Below, one piece after another: positions 26,901-34,434 of a stretch of 64,000 nucleotides of DNA. The notes under the pieces are model-generated. The model was not told the origin of the DNA and searched no databases. It saw only the letters and a program-made list of their open reading frames with translations. The translations under genes were made by a program, and so were the position numbers. Positions within the stretch are counted from its first letter, which is position 1. Every line of letters starts with the position of its first letter. Source of the stretch: Sutterella megalosphaeroides (lineage in GTDB: Bacteria; Pseudomonadota; Gammaproteobacteria; Burkholderiales; Burkholderiaceae_F); assembly GCF_003609995.1 (NCBI RefSeq), contig NZ_AP018786.1, forward strand, positions 1,870,001 through 1,934,000, read 5' to 3'.

Positions 26901-29138
26901 AATGCCGAGGAGCTTGCAGAGGCCCCCTTCCGACTTGATGACGGTGCGAAGGTGCTCGATCCCCTCGGGGTCCCCGGAGAGCGTGTAATTGTCGGGCGCG
27001 TTGTAGCCCGCGATTTCAACGCCCGGGTATGCGGCCAAGAGTTCCTTCAAACGCGCTTCGGGGAGCTTGACGGCCGCCATCGTGCCCGAACCCGCCATGC
27101 GTCCCTGCAAAAGGGACCGCTCGTAAATCACCGTGACGGCGTCTTCGAGCGTCAACGCGCCCGAAGCCCAAGCGGCGGCCACTTCGCCGACGCTGTGGCC
27201 CGTTGCGGCATCCGCCTCAATGCCTTCGGCACGAAGGAGTTCGGTCATGCCGATTTGCATCGCAAAGAGAAGCGGTTGCGCGACTTCGGTGCGCTCCAGG
27301 GTCCAGTCGGCTGCGGGCTTCGCGAGGTAGTCCGCAATCGACCAGCCCGCGAGCGGCGCGAAAATCGCGTCCACGCGTTCGATCGCGGCGCTAAAGCACG
27401 CGTTCGCCTTCAAAAGATCAGACCCCATCCCGACCCACTGGGAGCCGTTGCCGGAATAGACGAAGGCCGTACGGATGCGAGGGCGGCCCGCACCCGCCGA
27501 GGCGGCCGCGGCGGCCGTGCTTTCGGTCTTTCCGTCCTTCTTCGTGTCCGAAGCATGGTCGTACGCGGCCGTCGCCCCGTCGGGGAAGCGTTCCGTGTCG
27601 GCGTAAGCCGTAAGCCACCGGGCGGCTTCTTCGGGCGTTTCCGCACGCAGCCACACCGCGTGCGGCAGGCGATCGCGCTGATGCGCGGCCGCGGCGGCCG
27701 TACGGTTGAATTCCGCGGGAGAAAGGCCCTTCACGCGCTCGGCGTAGGCGCGAGCGAGCGACTTCAAGCTTTCGCGACTCTTCGCGGAAACAAGAAGCGG
27801 AAGGAGACGTTCGTCACCGGTCGTCGAGGAAACGGCGACTTCCGGAGCTTCGGGCGCTTCTTCGAGCACCGCGTGCGCGTTCGTGCCGCCGAAGCCGAAG
27901 GAATTGAGCCCCACGAGCGCGGGACCGTCCGTCTTCGGCAAGGGTTCCGAAACGGTCGGCACGCGAATGCCGAGCCCCTCGAAGTCGATCTTCGGGTTGG
28001 GTTCGGTCAAAAGGATGTTCGCGGGAATCGTCTTCTTTTCAAGGACCGTGAGGGCCTTCGCAAGGCCCGCCATGCCGGAGCCCGTTTCCAGGTGCCCGAC
28101 GTTCGACTTCACGGAGCCGACGGGCAAGGGTTCGCTTCCCGGCCGGCCCAAGACGCGGCCGATGCTCGCCGTTTCGATGGGGTCGCCCGCGGCCGTCCCC
28201 GTCCCGTGCGCTTCGACGTACGCGACGCGCGAAGCGGGGACTCGGGGGTCCGTATAGATGGACGTCAAAAGGGCGGCTTGCGCATCCCCGTTCGGAAGGG
28301 CGATGCCTGCCGTACGGCCGTCGGAATTGACGCCCGTAGCGCGGATCACGGCGTGAATCGCGTCGCCCGCTGCGAGCGCGGCTTCGAGGGGCTTCAGGAT
28401 GATGACGGCACCGCCTTCGGAGCGGACGTAACCGTTCCCCTTCGCGTCAAAGACCTTGCAGCGACCGTCTTCCGAGAGCATGTGGGCTTTGGAGAACCCG
28501 ACGAAGGGCATGGGCGAAAGGAGCACGTTCACGCCACCGACGAGCGCCATGGGGAGGTTTTCTTCCGCCATCGCGCGGCAGGCTTCGTTCAAAGCCACAA
28601 GGCTCGAGGAGCACGCCGTATCGATCGTCATGCTCGGGCCGTGGAGGTCGAAGAAGTAGGAAAGGCGATTCGCGATGATCGAAAGCGACGTCCCCGTCAT
28701 CCCGTAGGGGCCCGTCACCGCCATATCGTCCGAGCGAATCATCCCCATGTCGGTCGAAGCGGCACCGACGTAGACCGCGGCCTTGCTGCCCGCGACCGAG
28801 GACGGAGGAATCCCCGCGTCTTCGAACGCTTCCCAGGCCATTTCGAGGACCATGCGCTGCTGCGGGTCGAGCGCTTCCGCCTCCTTCGGGCTCATCCCGA
28901 AGAAGGTCGCGTCGAATTGCGTCAGGTCGCCCACGATCCCCGCACTCGTCGTGCAGGTGCGGCCCGGGGCCTTGCGGTCCGGATGCCAATAGCGTCCGAG
29001 GTCGAACCGCTCCCCGGGAATCGAAGTGACGACGTCCGTCCCTTCGGACAAAACCTTCCACAAGCCGTCGAGCGAATCGATGCCGCCCGGAAAGCGGCAG
29101 CCGATACCGACGATGGCAAATCCCTTGTCGTAAATCAT
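20913..29138 (-). CDS. Iterative highly reducing type I polyketide synthase (KS-AT-DH-psiMT-ER-KR-ACP)
   Basis: A 2,741-residue single-module synthase. The ketosynthase has DTACSSSL near residue 176, EAHGTGT near 311 and NVGHLE near 346. The acyltransferase has GHSVGE near 648 and YAFHSS. The dehydratase starts near 905; its GHEIDATVLFP loop has Ala where HxxxGxxxxP expects Gly, and VDGALQ near 1130 supplies the second acid. Residues ~1290-1640 resemble a C-methyltransferase, but the SAM loop (NILLVTRSGSTYAK) is degenerate. The enoylreductase has GAAGGAG near 2110, the ketoreductase SGGLGGLG near 2335 and ANYVAAN near 2500, and the carrier domain GMDSLM near 2660. There is no thioesterase. 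An ATG at 29138 with AAGGG upstream is chosen; longer frames lack homology. The product is probably a saturated long acyl chain released by the neighbouring oxoamine synthase, as proposed for wcbR of Burkholderia. Confidence 0.93.
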   Translation of the reverse strand: MIYDKGFAIVGIGCRFPGGIDSLDGLWKVLSEGTDVVTSIPGERFDLGRYWHPDRKAPGRTCTTSAGIVGDLTQFDATFFGMSPKEAEALDPQQRMVLEMAWEAFEDAGIPPSSVAGSKAAVYVGAASTDMGMIRSDDMAVTGPYGMTGTSLSIIANRLSYFFDLHGPSMTIDTACSSSLVALNEACRAMAEENLPMALVGGVNVLLSPMPFVGFSKAHMLSEDGRCKVFDAKGNGYVRSEGGAVIILKPLEAALAAGDAIHAVIRATGVNSDGRTAGIALPNGDAQAALLTSIYTDPRVPASRVAYVEAHGTGTAAGDPIETASIGRVLGRPGSEPLPVGSVKSNVGHLETGSGMAGLAKALTVLEKKTIPANILLTEPNPKIDFEGLGIRVPTVSEPLPKTDGPALVGLNSFGFGGTNAHAVLEEAPEAPEVAVSSTTGDERLLPLLVSAKSRESLKSLARAYAERVKGLSPAEFNRTAAAAAHQRDRLPHAVWLRAETPEEAARWLTAYADTERFPDGATAAYDHASDTKKDGKTESTAAAAASAGAGRPRIRTAFVYSGNGSQWVGMGSDLLKANACFSAAIERVDAIFAPLAGWSIADYLAKPAADWTLERTEVAQPLLFAMQIGMTELLRAEGIEADAATGHSVGEVAAAWASGALTLEDAVTVIYERSLLQGRMAGSGTMAAVKLPEARLKELLAAYPGVEIAGYNAPDNYTLSGDPEGIEHLRTVIKSEGGLCKLLGIPYAFHSSRMAPLEGDVRRTLGRLSPKASRTLFVSSVDGKVTEGEKLTADYWWRNIREAVRFESAVETLLDLGVDRFVEVGPHGILTGYVRAIAKTKSVDAKTLFVMRREDAASAWGRSAATVAAAWPHAALLAAWPAVSRDRTLPRYRWAKKRFWAEATPESRRLFVRDPEEHPLLGRRIPHAKNAWEAVFDLQTRPWLAGHEIDATVLFPAAGFLEVAAEAARRALAPERALELKNLMILRPAPLADAPAKVFSTKVDDAGTLTLSTRDEMSEDDALVNLSGRATVSDAPRPAAVNPEAFLRDAEKTFDIEPFYERLAAEGLCYAGAFRPIEAALFVKDDSESARIGLETLETKERAAGTHRVVVKLASRSEEADRGEGLSPALVDGALQGLFFALEEAAANAKAARENSEKTSGASSRATYLPTWFERTVIWERGTPVWATADLLSLTDRSAKALYTLYDAKGDVLARLEGVRFLRVHKKAKGVLPAFYSEAWYAADTDRASIFAEVKNGATCEGKVEEPGEKSNGTTTEGTTADVSRLRRALSRALSDTARSMEWNPEAALDADTLLMWTVLAGLCESVPVKDEWVAEETLLTNGAWLAEEAEPWAKVLVDRMVENGLAERKDGLVRVLSAADCPACDDLFRTVLAESPELWPELTALDTLDARRADLVAGDVTADVVFPKRATVMKALFERMPKRALAPYAVCRYVREVTEALEAKKTPVRPNILLVTRSGSTYAKLLASTLPRSVTLVIAADDSEEASMLERLRAEYAENPRVKVTGIAQLADTFSNAYFDAVLLPEGLAFLADPAACLKTLAARMLPGAPLFLVEEAPNTMADILNGADAAWWHAEGNGTYSGPLADEAAWLAALERAGFAASRVDTEETGLAPRMLIAAVVESAEEDRALHGTTEGTTASLLAFLPADRLRIVAGASAEGFLTDGKEEGDGSTLSAARASLLSTLVRTTGVELVTVSGGSEHSESSETRDDSDMLERLTVAWNERLAALPAGTRILGFFDLVKTTSEKIEKNEPYVSEAADAFPHELFAFCRAAVAAEKAGTLPAGLEVVVVTDALSGVPCTTGADEVESPAARAAVGLLRVFANECPSVTVRTVALQDGTDASIERASVELLRGFTAGGTARSDEASGEEPKESVAQFESETAVSEGRLYRRYVETCDLSDEAEELQGATSETSGTASLSSRASSSSKEGDLTPRRTLAFDVPGKLDHLYWKSDRFTAPLGDTEVEIDVRATGFNFRDVMWAMGLLPEEALENGFSGPTMGLEASGVVRRTGKSVTSVKPGDAVVAFAPACFSTVVRTTEEAVAKKPSNLTFAEAASVPVAFFTSWYAIHYLGRARRGESILIHGAAGGAGLAAIQIAAHLGLEVFATAGSDAKRSLLKRLGVKHVYDSRSLAFADEIRRDTKGRGVDLVLNSLAGNGAEKSLGLLAPFGRFLELGKRDFYADSPMFLRPFRRNISYFGIDVDQMLVDCPALASDLFRELLARFEEGVFRPLPLMIFPADAAGDAFATMQSSVHIGKLVVAYRTQSEATDEAAETHEAHDVHDVHDVKETPVSTEALPRSVSGRTVVLSGGLGGLGRKAAEHYARAGATGLVLLSRRGLADQDAAEFVRSLEERFAGLKVAAPALDIAGDRTAVVTTLLSVLETMPPLAGVVHAAGVLADAMIPNLTREACERVWGPKVKGAENLLAALEAHKAREEAKAEEEEEKVEAFEKKTAPFCVLFSSATVLLGNPGQANYVAANAALEVLAERARRAGFVSRVIGWGPVGDVGMLKVNPSAKKILESTLGTPALDSTEVLAALDAMVEKGGRTPLHFFAIDWSRVDQLPAARDPRFAGIWATVGEKRADAGSIRDLLTGKSEEEAVGILTELVASEVAKLMGVAASELNAHQPVADLGMDSLMVVELAAALEERLGFKIPAVSLSGGATIRTMAERFWKMLNVKNEGEQTLDDLAHRHGVALSAELKEGVLADVGASGKGA

Positions 29139-29717
29139 GTGCAACCCTTCTGTAGTGGACTTCGTGCGTTGGCAACCCCGAACCCCGCCGACTGCGCTCG
29201 ATCGAAAGTCAAGCGTAAGGACACGACTCGGGGACGATCGTTCGTCGTCCCCGTCGGTCTTCCCATCGGTCCCGCTCCGCCGAGTTTTCAGATCGGCGGA
29301 GGGTTTCCCCAAGCGTCCGCATGCGCACGTCGGTCGACGCGAATACGACGAAGCCGCCTCCCCTCCTTGGCTTCTGGCCTCAAGGGGAAGCGTCCATCGC
29401 GTTCGGTCGCCCTCCGAAACGGGAGGCACCTCGAAAGGGCGCGTGCCTCGGACGCCGTCGGTTGGCGTTCGGTCGGTTTCACACCGCACCGTGTTCTCAC
29501 CCATGACCTTTCAAGTAAGGAGCATCCGAGAGCTCGACTCAAGGAAAAGGGGCATGGGTCAGAAGGAGCGTACGGGGAAAGGAAGCCTCTGCGCTACGAC
29601 CGAAAGGTGAAGTGTCGGTTGGTTGAGAGTTGGCTGAAACCAAGGGGAAAACCCTCGAAAAACCTCATAAAAAAGACCGTTCGGGGGCGGGTTTTGCGGT
29701 TCCCCAACAAAGAGAAG
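29139..29717. other. Long leader/promoter region upstream of the PKS
   Basis: No gene is supported in these ~580 bases. A perfect 8-bp inverted repeat (GGGGACGA / TCGTCCCC, 29230-29252) and a TTGGTT/AACCAA repeat near 29617-29642 could be operators or leader hairpins. The PKS promoter should lie here, but I see no convincing -35/-10 pair. Confidence 0.45.
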
Positions 29718-29751
29718 GTTCCGGACAGACCCGTCGATCCGTCCGGAACCT
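29718..29751 (-). terminator. Terminator of porin 1
   Basis: GGTTCCGGAC and GTCCGGAACC form a perfect 10-bp stem, followed on the minus strand by TTCTCTTTG. It lies ~65 bp beyond the porin stop codon. Confidence 0.85.
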
Positions 29752-29817
29752 CGCATTCATTCGATTGTCGGAATGCTTTCAGTCGACATCAAGCTTCCGC
29801 AATCCGAGCGCCTTGGC

Positions 29818-30969
29818 TTAGAAGCTGTGCTTCACGCCGGCAACAACCTGAGCCACGGAGGGGTTGGTGTTGTCGACCGTGTCTTCGAACCAAGCGGCAC
29901 CGCCGTAGACGGCCGTACGCTTGCTGAGAGCGTATTCGTAGCCGCCGCCGACCGTCCAGCGCGTAACTTCCTTGTTGGCGCGGTCGCTGTCGGCGTCCAT
30001 GTAGCCGGCCATACCGTAGGCCGTGCCGCCCATGACCGGGAACTTCGTGCCGAGGACGATGCCGTAGCCGTCGATGTCGCCGTAGCTGACGCCGCTCACG
30101 CCGTTGGCGAGCTCGACACCGAAGTCTTCGGTGCTCATGCCGCCGCCGACCCAGTTGGCGTCCTTGAAGTACTGCGCGGCGAGGTAGGTCGTCGCGAAGC
30201 CGCAGTCGTAGTTGGCGCCGAGGGTGATCGTCATCTGATCCTTGCCGCGAACGCCGTCCGTACCGGCGGAATACTTGCCTTCGTCGAGGTAGTCGAAGGC
30301 GCCGATGAAGCCGAGGCTGCCCACCTTGTAGGTGGCACCGATGGCGGCGTAGCGGTCGGCGGAGGACTTGCCTTCAACGCCCGTCGTGTCGAGTTCGTTG
30401 TCGTTCTTGAAGGAGTACTGAGCGTAGACCTTCGCGCCGTAGAGGTCGGGCGATTCGTAGACGATGGCGTTGTCAACACGGCCGGCGTTCGTCGCGAAGA
30501 CGAGGTTCTGGTTGCCGATGATGGAACCCCAGCCGCTGCCCATCGGGGAGAGGTCGGCGAGGATGCCGTACGTGCCGTTGTCGCTCACGAGCGTGCCCAT
30601 GCGGCCGAAGGAGAACGTACCGAAGTCCGTCTGGAGGAAGAGGCGGGATTCGCGACCGAAGAGGCGGCCGTCGTTGCCGAGCTTGCCGTCGTCGGCCGAG
30701 AAGCCGTTTTCGAGCTGGAAGCCGACCACCATGCCGTTGCCGAGTTCTTCAACGCCCTTGAGGCCGAACTTGGAAGCGGAGTTGTTGCCGGAGTCGAGCG
30801 TGAACGTCGTGTCGTTCATGTCGGCGGCTTCGTAGCGGGCGTTGTGGTCGCCCGCGACCGAGGTCATGCCGAAACCGACGTCGACGGTACCGTAAAGGGT
30901 AACCGAAGCGGCCGAAGCGGTACCCGCGACGGCACCGAAGAGAGCCAGAGCAAGAAGCGTCTTCTTCAT
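29818..30969 (-). CDS. Gram-negative porin 1 (Burkholderiales-type trimeric porin)
   Basis: A 383-residue general porin. The signal peptide MKKTLLALALFGAVAGTASA is followed by the family start ASVTLYGTVDVGFGM. GRLFGRESRLFLQTDFGTFSFGR corresponds to the region leading into the constriction loop, and the chain ends in a C-terminal Phe (VAGVKHSF), as required for BamA-dependent outer membrane insertion. It should form a 16-stranded barrel that lets small hydrophilic solutes through. An AGGAAGG ribosome site lies just upstream. It is a single gene with its own terminator. A second porin of the same length is at 40.2 kb; the two have diverged clearly, so they are not a recent duplicate. Confidence 0.97.
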   Translation of the reverse strand: MKKTLLALALFGAVAGTASAASVTLYGTVDVGFGMTSVAGDHNARYEAADMNDTTFTLDSGNNSASKFGLKGVEELGNGMVVGFQLENGFSADDGKLGNDGRLFGRESRLFLQTDFGTFSFGRMGTLVSDNGTYGILADLSPMGSGWGSIIGNQNLVFATNAGRVDNAIVYESPDLYGAKVYAQYSFKNDNELDTTGVEGKSSADRYAAIGATYKVGSLGFIGAFDYLDEGKYSAGTDGVRGKDQMTITLGANYDCGFATTYLAAQYFKDANWVGGGMSTEDFGVELANGVSGVSYGDIDGYGIVLGTKFPVMGGTAYGMAGYMDADSDRANKEVTRWTVGGGYEYALSKRTAVYGGAAWFEDTVDNTNPSVAQVVAGVKHSF

Positions 30970-30989
30970 AATAAGAACCTTCCTAATTT

Positions 30990-31590
30990 CAAGAGAGTTT
31001 GTTCTTTCCCCTTAAGGCCGATCTCCAAGATCGTATGCACGCCCGATCTTCGAGCGGGTCGGAGGGAAAAAACGGTGTTTCATTGCGGACGTGCGACGGA
31101 TTCGCCCCGCCCCGCTCGTCCCGTGAGGCTCCTCACGCGTCTGCGATCGGTTAGCCGCTTCGGAGCGGTCGGGTCGACGGTGGCGGCGGCCTTGAAGCCT
31201 TTTCGTGTCGGGCTCCGGTACACCGTGAGCAACGTTCCGCGGTTCGGTCTTCGCCCCGAGCGTCCGCTTGAGCGTTTTGGAAACGCCGCAACACCCGAGT
31301 CGTACGACCCCCATGGGGAGTTCTCACGTAAAGAACCCGCACCATACGGGTGGAATAATACCAAGTCTCGGCCTCGAAACGTAGAACGCCCGCGAATTTC
31401 AAGCAAAAAAGCGTTGCGAAAACGCCACACAAGCTTTTCATGTCGGAAAAAGAGCGCGACTCCCGACAGGTCTTCGACGGGAAATCGACAGTCAACACCC
31501 GCGGCCGTTCTCCCAAATCTCCGCGGGATTTGAAAAGCGATTTTGCCGTCCGACGGTTTTCCTCTTTTCCACGGTTGGTTTTCACGGAAA
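30990..31590. other. Upstream region of porin 1 without a supported gene
   Basis: The stretch must carry the porin promoter, but no clear hexamer pair is visible. The frames that cross it (for example a 200-codon minus frame at 31151-31753) encode arginine-rich, low-order sequence and look like chance openings. Confidence 0.4.
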
Positions 31591-31602
31591 TGGAGGTAGG
31601 AT

Positions 31603-31812
31603 GTGTATTTCGTACAACATGGTGAGGAAGCCGTGCTCGGCCGCAGTCCACGGCGGGCCGACCGCGAAAGAACTTCGCGGTCGTTTCATGGTCGTCTTTT
31701 GCTCGTCGACAGCGCGGAAATCGCCCTCCGGACGCCCGAACGCGAGCGCGCAACGGGAGCTGAAAGTGCTTATTTACGGAACATCATAGAAATTCCCGAT
31801 GAAGGTCATTGA
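31603..31812 (+). CDS. Possible small ORF with SixA-like first residues
   Basis: A GTG at 31603 follows a good GGAGG site by a few bases and opens a 69-codon frame. Its first residues, MYFVQHGEEA, look like the N-terminus of SixA-type phosphohistidine phosphatases (LVQHGEA, where the His is catalytic). The rest does not match that family well and is far shorter than the usual ~160 aa. It may be a degraded gene, a chance resemblance or an unrelated small protein. A genuine terminator lies 65 bp downstream on the same strand, which is the main reason to list it. Confidence 0.22.
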   Translation: MYFVQHGEEAVLGRSPRRADRERTSRSFHGRLLLVDSAEIALRTPERERATGAESAYLRNIIEIPDEGH

Positions 31813-31876
31813 AAACAATGCGGCCGGATTTCGGATGAAAACGAAAGCGTCTTTCGAATCCGTCCGGAAAGACCGT

Positions 31877-31904
31877 ATCGATTCGGGAAAAGAATCGATT
31901 TTTA
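31877..31904 (+). terminator. Rho-independent terminator with no obvious upstream gene
   Basis: ATCGATTC and GAATCGAT form a perfect 8-bp stem with a 7-nt loop and are followed by TTTTTATT on the plus strand. The transcript it would end is unknown. Confidence 0.7.
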
Positions 31905-32147
31905 TTCCTCCGACGATTCGGACAAGTAAACGCATTTCCGTTTTTTTTCAGGACGAAAAGTTCGAGCATGTCGAACGGATAAAACCCTCCGAATTCCTCT
32001 CGATCCGTCGGGAATCCTCATGGGTTTTTTACCTAGCCTGTTGGGGGTCGGCTTTTCGGATGAGGGCCGAGTCGAAAATCGAATGCGCGCGAATGTCTTC
32101 GAACGAAGGAGAACGAGGTGTTCGATGGGTTCGGTGCGTTCGGCAGG

Positions 32148-32186
32148 TTCGGGATGGTCATGCGCGTTCGGGATGGTCATGCGCGT
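32148..32186. repeat. Two tandem copies of a 19-bp unit
   Basis: GTTCGGGATGGTCATGCGC occurs twice in direct succession, and related GTTCGG-containing pieces flank it. It lies in a non-coding stretch between the terminator at 31.9 kb and the hypothetical gene at 32.4 kb. Confidence 0.75.
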
Positions 32187-32439
32187 TCGTCATGCTCAAC
32201 CGGGTCGGTCGGGCTGCGGGCTCCGTTTTTCGGGGCCCCCAACCCTCCCCGCGTTTTCCTGTACGATGCGCGGTACCTTTTCGGAGCCGTTTCGATGCGT
32301 GTTGATGCGTGTTGACCCGCACGGTTGCGGGGCCTTACGGGATTACGCGTTCTTCGGGGCACGTCGTTTCGTTCTTGCTCCCGACGCGCTTCCCAACGTC
32401 TTTCCGACTCCTTTTCACCGTTTTTCGTTGTCCGCCGCC

Positions 32440-32892
32440 ATGCCGCTTCGCAAACTTCTTCGCAAAAAAGCCGTTCGCACCGCCCTTCGTCAAACCCTCA
32501 CCCAGAGTACGGCTGCCGCTGCCGGCACCTCCGCCGCGGGCGGGAGCCTCACGAGCATCCTCACCGCGCTCGCGACGGGTGCGGCGGGTACCGCGGGCGT
32601 GGCGGGCGTAGCCAACCTTACGGGCCTCAACATGGCGGACGTCGGTGCGATGGTCGATACGGTCCTTGCGCATGCGAGCCGGATCGACTTTGCGGCGCTC
32701 TCCGGTCACGTCGCGGACGGAGCACGTACGGTTGCGGACTTCGGGGGCGACGCGCTCGCCTTCGTGAAAGCCCGCATGCCCGAATGGGCGACCTTTGAGA
32801 ACGCCGCGAAACTCGCGCGCGAGCTTTTCGACACCCTTCGTCACGCGGCGGGCGAAGGCCTCGAAAAGCTCGGGGAGTTCATCAAATCATAA
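32440..32892 (+). CDS. Hypothetical Gly/Ala-rich protein
   Basis: A 150-residue protein I do not recognise. After a basic start (MPLRKLLRKKAVR) comes a Gly/Ala/Thr-rich hydrophobic segment (residues ~25-60, with small-residue spacing suited to helix packing in a membrane). Then follow mixed amphipathic helices ending in EGLEKLGEFIKS. A membrane-associated or membrane-active role is possible but unproven. No strong ribosome site precedes the ATG; the frame is open upstream, but those residues look non-coding. It converges with the next gene and overlaps its end by 11 bp. Confidence 0.5.
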   Translation: MPLRKLLRKKAVRTALRQTLTQSTAAAAGTSAAGGSLTSILTALATGAAGTAGVAGVANLTGLNMADVGAMVDTVLAHASRIDFAALSGHVADGARTVADFGGDALAFVKARMPEWATFENAAKLARELFDTLRHAAGEGLEKLGEFIKS

Positions 32893-33958
32893 GCATGCCG
32901 TTACGGTACGCGAGCCCTTCGAGGGGATCGAGCACCACGCGGTCGGTGGAACTCAAGGGGCGCAGGATCTTCGTTTTCGACGCGAACGCCGCACGGGCTC
33001 CGAAGAGGCTCGGCATGGGGCTTGCCAGACGCACGCCCGCGCGAACGAGCGCACCGTAAAAGACCCGGGACCAAAGAAGGGCCGACGCCGGAAGCGTTTT
33101 CTTATCCAGGTGCGCCGTCCCGAACCACTCGAACCCCCAGTGAAGCGCGGGGTCGGCCTCTGTCCCGCGCACGCCCTCGGGAACGAAGATCGACGTACGG
33201 AAGTCTTCCGACACCCGGATCGCGAGCGAACAACGGGCCGCATCCGCAAGGCCCGCGTCGTTCTTCGACATCATGAAGGCACGCGCTCGGAAGGGAGCGT
33301 GCAAAAGGGCGGCGGGGTCGCAAAGCGCCGCACGCTCCTCTTCGCAGAAGTCGACTTCGGCGGGCATCCCGGCCGCAACGGTCAGGGACGCAATCGTCGT
33401 CAGATCTTTCGTCACGTCCCAACGACGAAGCTCCGTCTTGACCGCCTTCGTGCGGGAGTAAAGGAGCAACTCCGTACTCGTCGTCCAGGCGGCGTAGGCA
33501 TTCAACAACCCGACCGCCACGGGGACGGAGCCGAAGTTTTCCAACGCGAGGCACCGAACATTTTCGTCCGCCGGATCGTCGAAGATCAAAAGAAGCGGAA
33601 AGAGGTGCCGGCGTACGGCTCCGGGGCGGCTCTGCTCCAGGTCGACGCGCGGGTCGTAGGCGGAGTGGACGAGTTCGGTCGGAGCAGAGGTTGAAGGGAT
33701 TGAAGCACAGGCCGGAGCAGCGGAAGGCTCGGCTGCGGGAGCGGGTTCGGCCGCCTCGGCGGTCGGCATGTGTCGGGCGGACTCCTCATTCACATCCGCT
33801 CCGGCGAGCGCCTCCGCACGGATGTGCACCAACGCTTCCTGGAGCGCGATGCGCTCTTCGGGCGTAAGCCACAGGTCGGTGCGGCGACGTCCGAGACGTT
33901 CCTGTTCGGCGAGGAATCGGGCTTTGCGTTCCTTGGCGGTGGGATCCTTCGGCGGCAT
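32882..33958 (-). CDS. Hypothetical protein with basic N-terminus
   Basis: A 358-residue cytoplasmic protein of unknown family. The N-terminus (TAKERKARFLAEQERLGR, then RRTDLWLTPEERIALQEAL) resembles the beta-strand plus helix of small ribbon-helix-helix proteins. A Pro/Ala-rich linker (about residues 75-100) separates it from a C-terminal domain (residues ~105-358) with no motif I can name. Within that domain, HWGFEWFGTAHLDKK and a stretch beginning FDDPADENVRCLALENFG look like folded globular sequence. The ATG at 33958 has an AAGGAG site upstream and is preferred to one at 34057. A DNA-binding regulator is one reading of the N-terminus. Confidence 0.6.
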   Translation of the reverse strand: MPPKDPTAKERKARFLAEQERLGRRRTDLWLTPEERIALQEALVHIRAEALAGADVNEESARHMPTAEAAEPAPAAEPSAAPACASIPSTSAPTELVHSAYDPRVDLEQSRPGAVRRHLFPLLLIFDDPADENVRCLALENFGSVPVAVGLLNAYAAWTTSTELLLYSRTKAVKTELRRWDVTKDLTTIASLTVAAGMPAEVDFCEEERAALCDPAALLHAPFRARAFMMSKNDAGLADAARCSLAIRVSEDFRTSIFVPEGVRGTEADPALHWGFEWFGTAHLDKKTLPASALLWSRVFYGALVRAGVRLASPMPSLFGARAAFASKTKILRPLSSTDRVVLDPLEGLAYRNGMLMI

Positions 33959-34182
33959 GTTCGTCTGAACTCCTTTCGATTTTGCGCGGCGAGCGTCGAC
34001 GGGAGAGAGATACGCGGACTCCCTCTGCGACGCGATGTTTTCGGTGTTTTCCACCATTGTAGGGAGTGTACGGACGGTTCGAAAGACGAAACGTGCTTCT
34101 TGTCCGCCATGGGAGGTCGGCGCAAGGGCTGCTTGTTCACAACAACCGAACGACCGAAGCAGTCTTCTCGAAAGACCGTAGA

Positions 34183-34220
34183 CTTAGGAATTTCCCTTAT
34201 CCTAAGATGTTTACCTTAGG
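34183..34220. promoter_or_regulatory. Alternating CTTAGG / CCTAAG repeats upstream of the S8 autotransporter
   Basis: CTTAGGA (34183-34189) and TCCTAAG (34200-34206) form a 7-bp inverted repeat with a 10-nt spacer, and a third CTTAGG follows at 34215-34220. The arrangement lies ~215 bp upstream of the autotransporter ATG, between two divergent genes, and looks like a regulator binding site or an mRNA leader hairpin. I did not see the same motif elsewhere in the window. Confidence 0.4.
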
Positions 34221-34434
34221 TCTTTTGGTCTGAATTCTCCTTCGAAAACACGGGATTAGTACCTAGGACTCCAGGTTGTTTTGAAATGTTTCCGTCTGCG
34301 TTTTCGGGGGTTTTCCCTCTCCGTCCTGGGGCTTGGGAGTCGGTACCGTTGTTCGGTGTTTCGGCCCGGACCACGCGCCCGACGGGGCGTGCGAGGCCGA
34401 GCACACGTTTGCAATCACCTCAGAGGAAAGCAAA

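Noticed and set aside
20688-29927. A 3,079-codon open frame on the plus strand opposite the PKS
   Set aside because: Its translation is Arg/His/Gly/Glu-rich without domains; it is the antisense shadow of a GC-rich gene, while the minus strand shows every PKS motif in order.
31151-31753. A 200-codon minus-strand frame upstream of porin 1
   Set aside because: Arg-rich, no ribosome site, no motif; it overlaps the likely porin promoter region.
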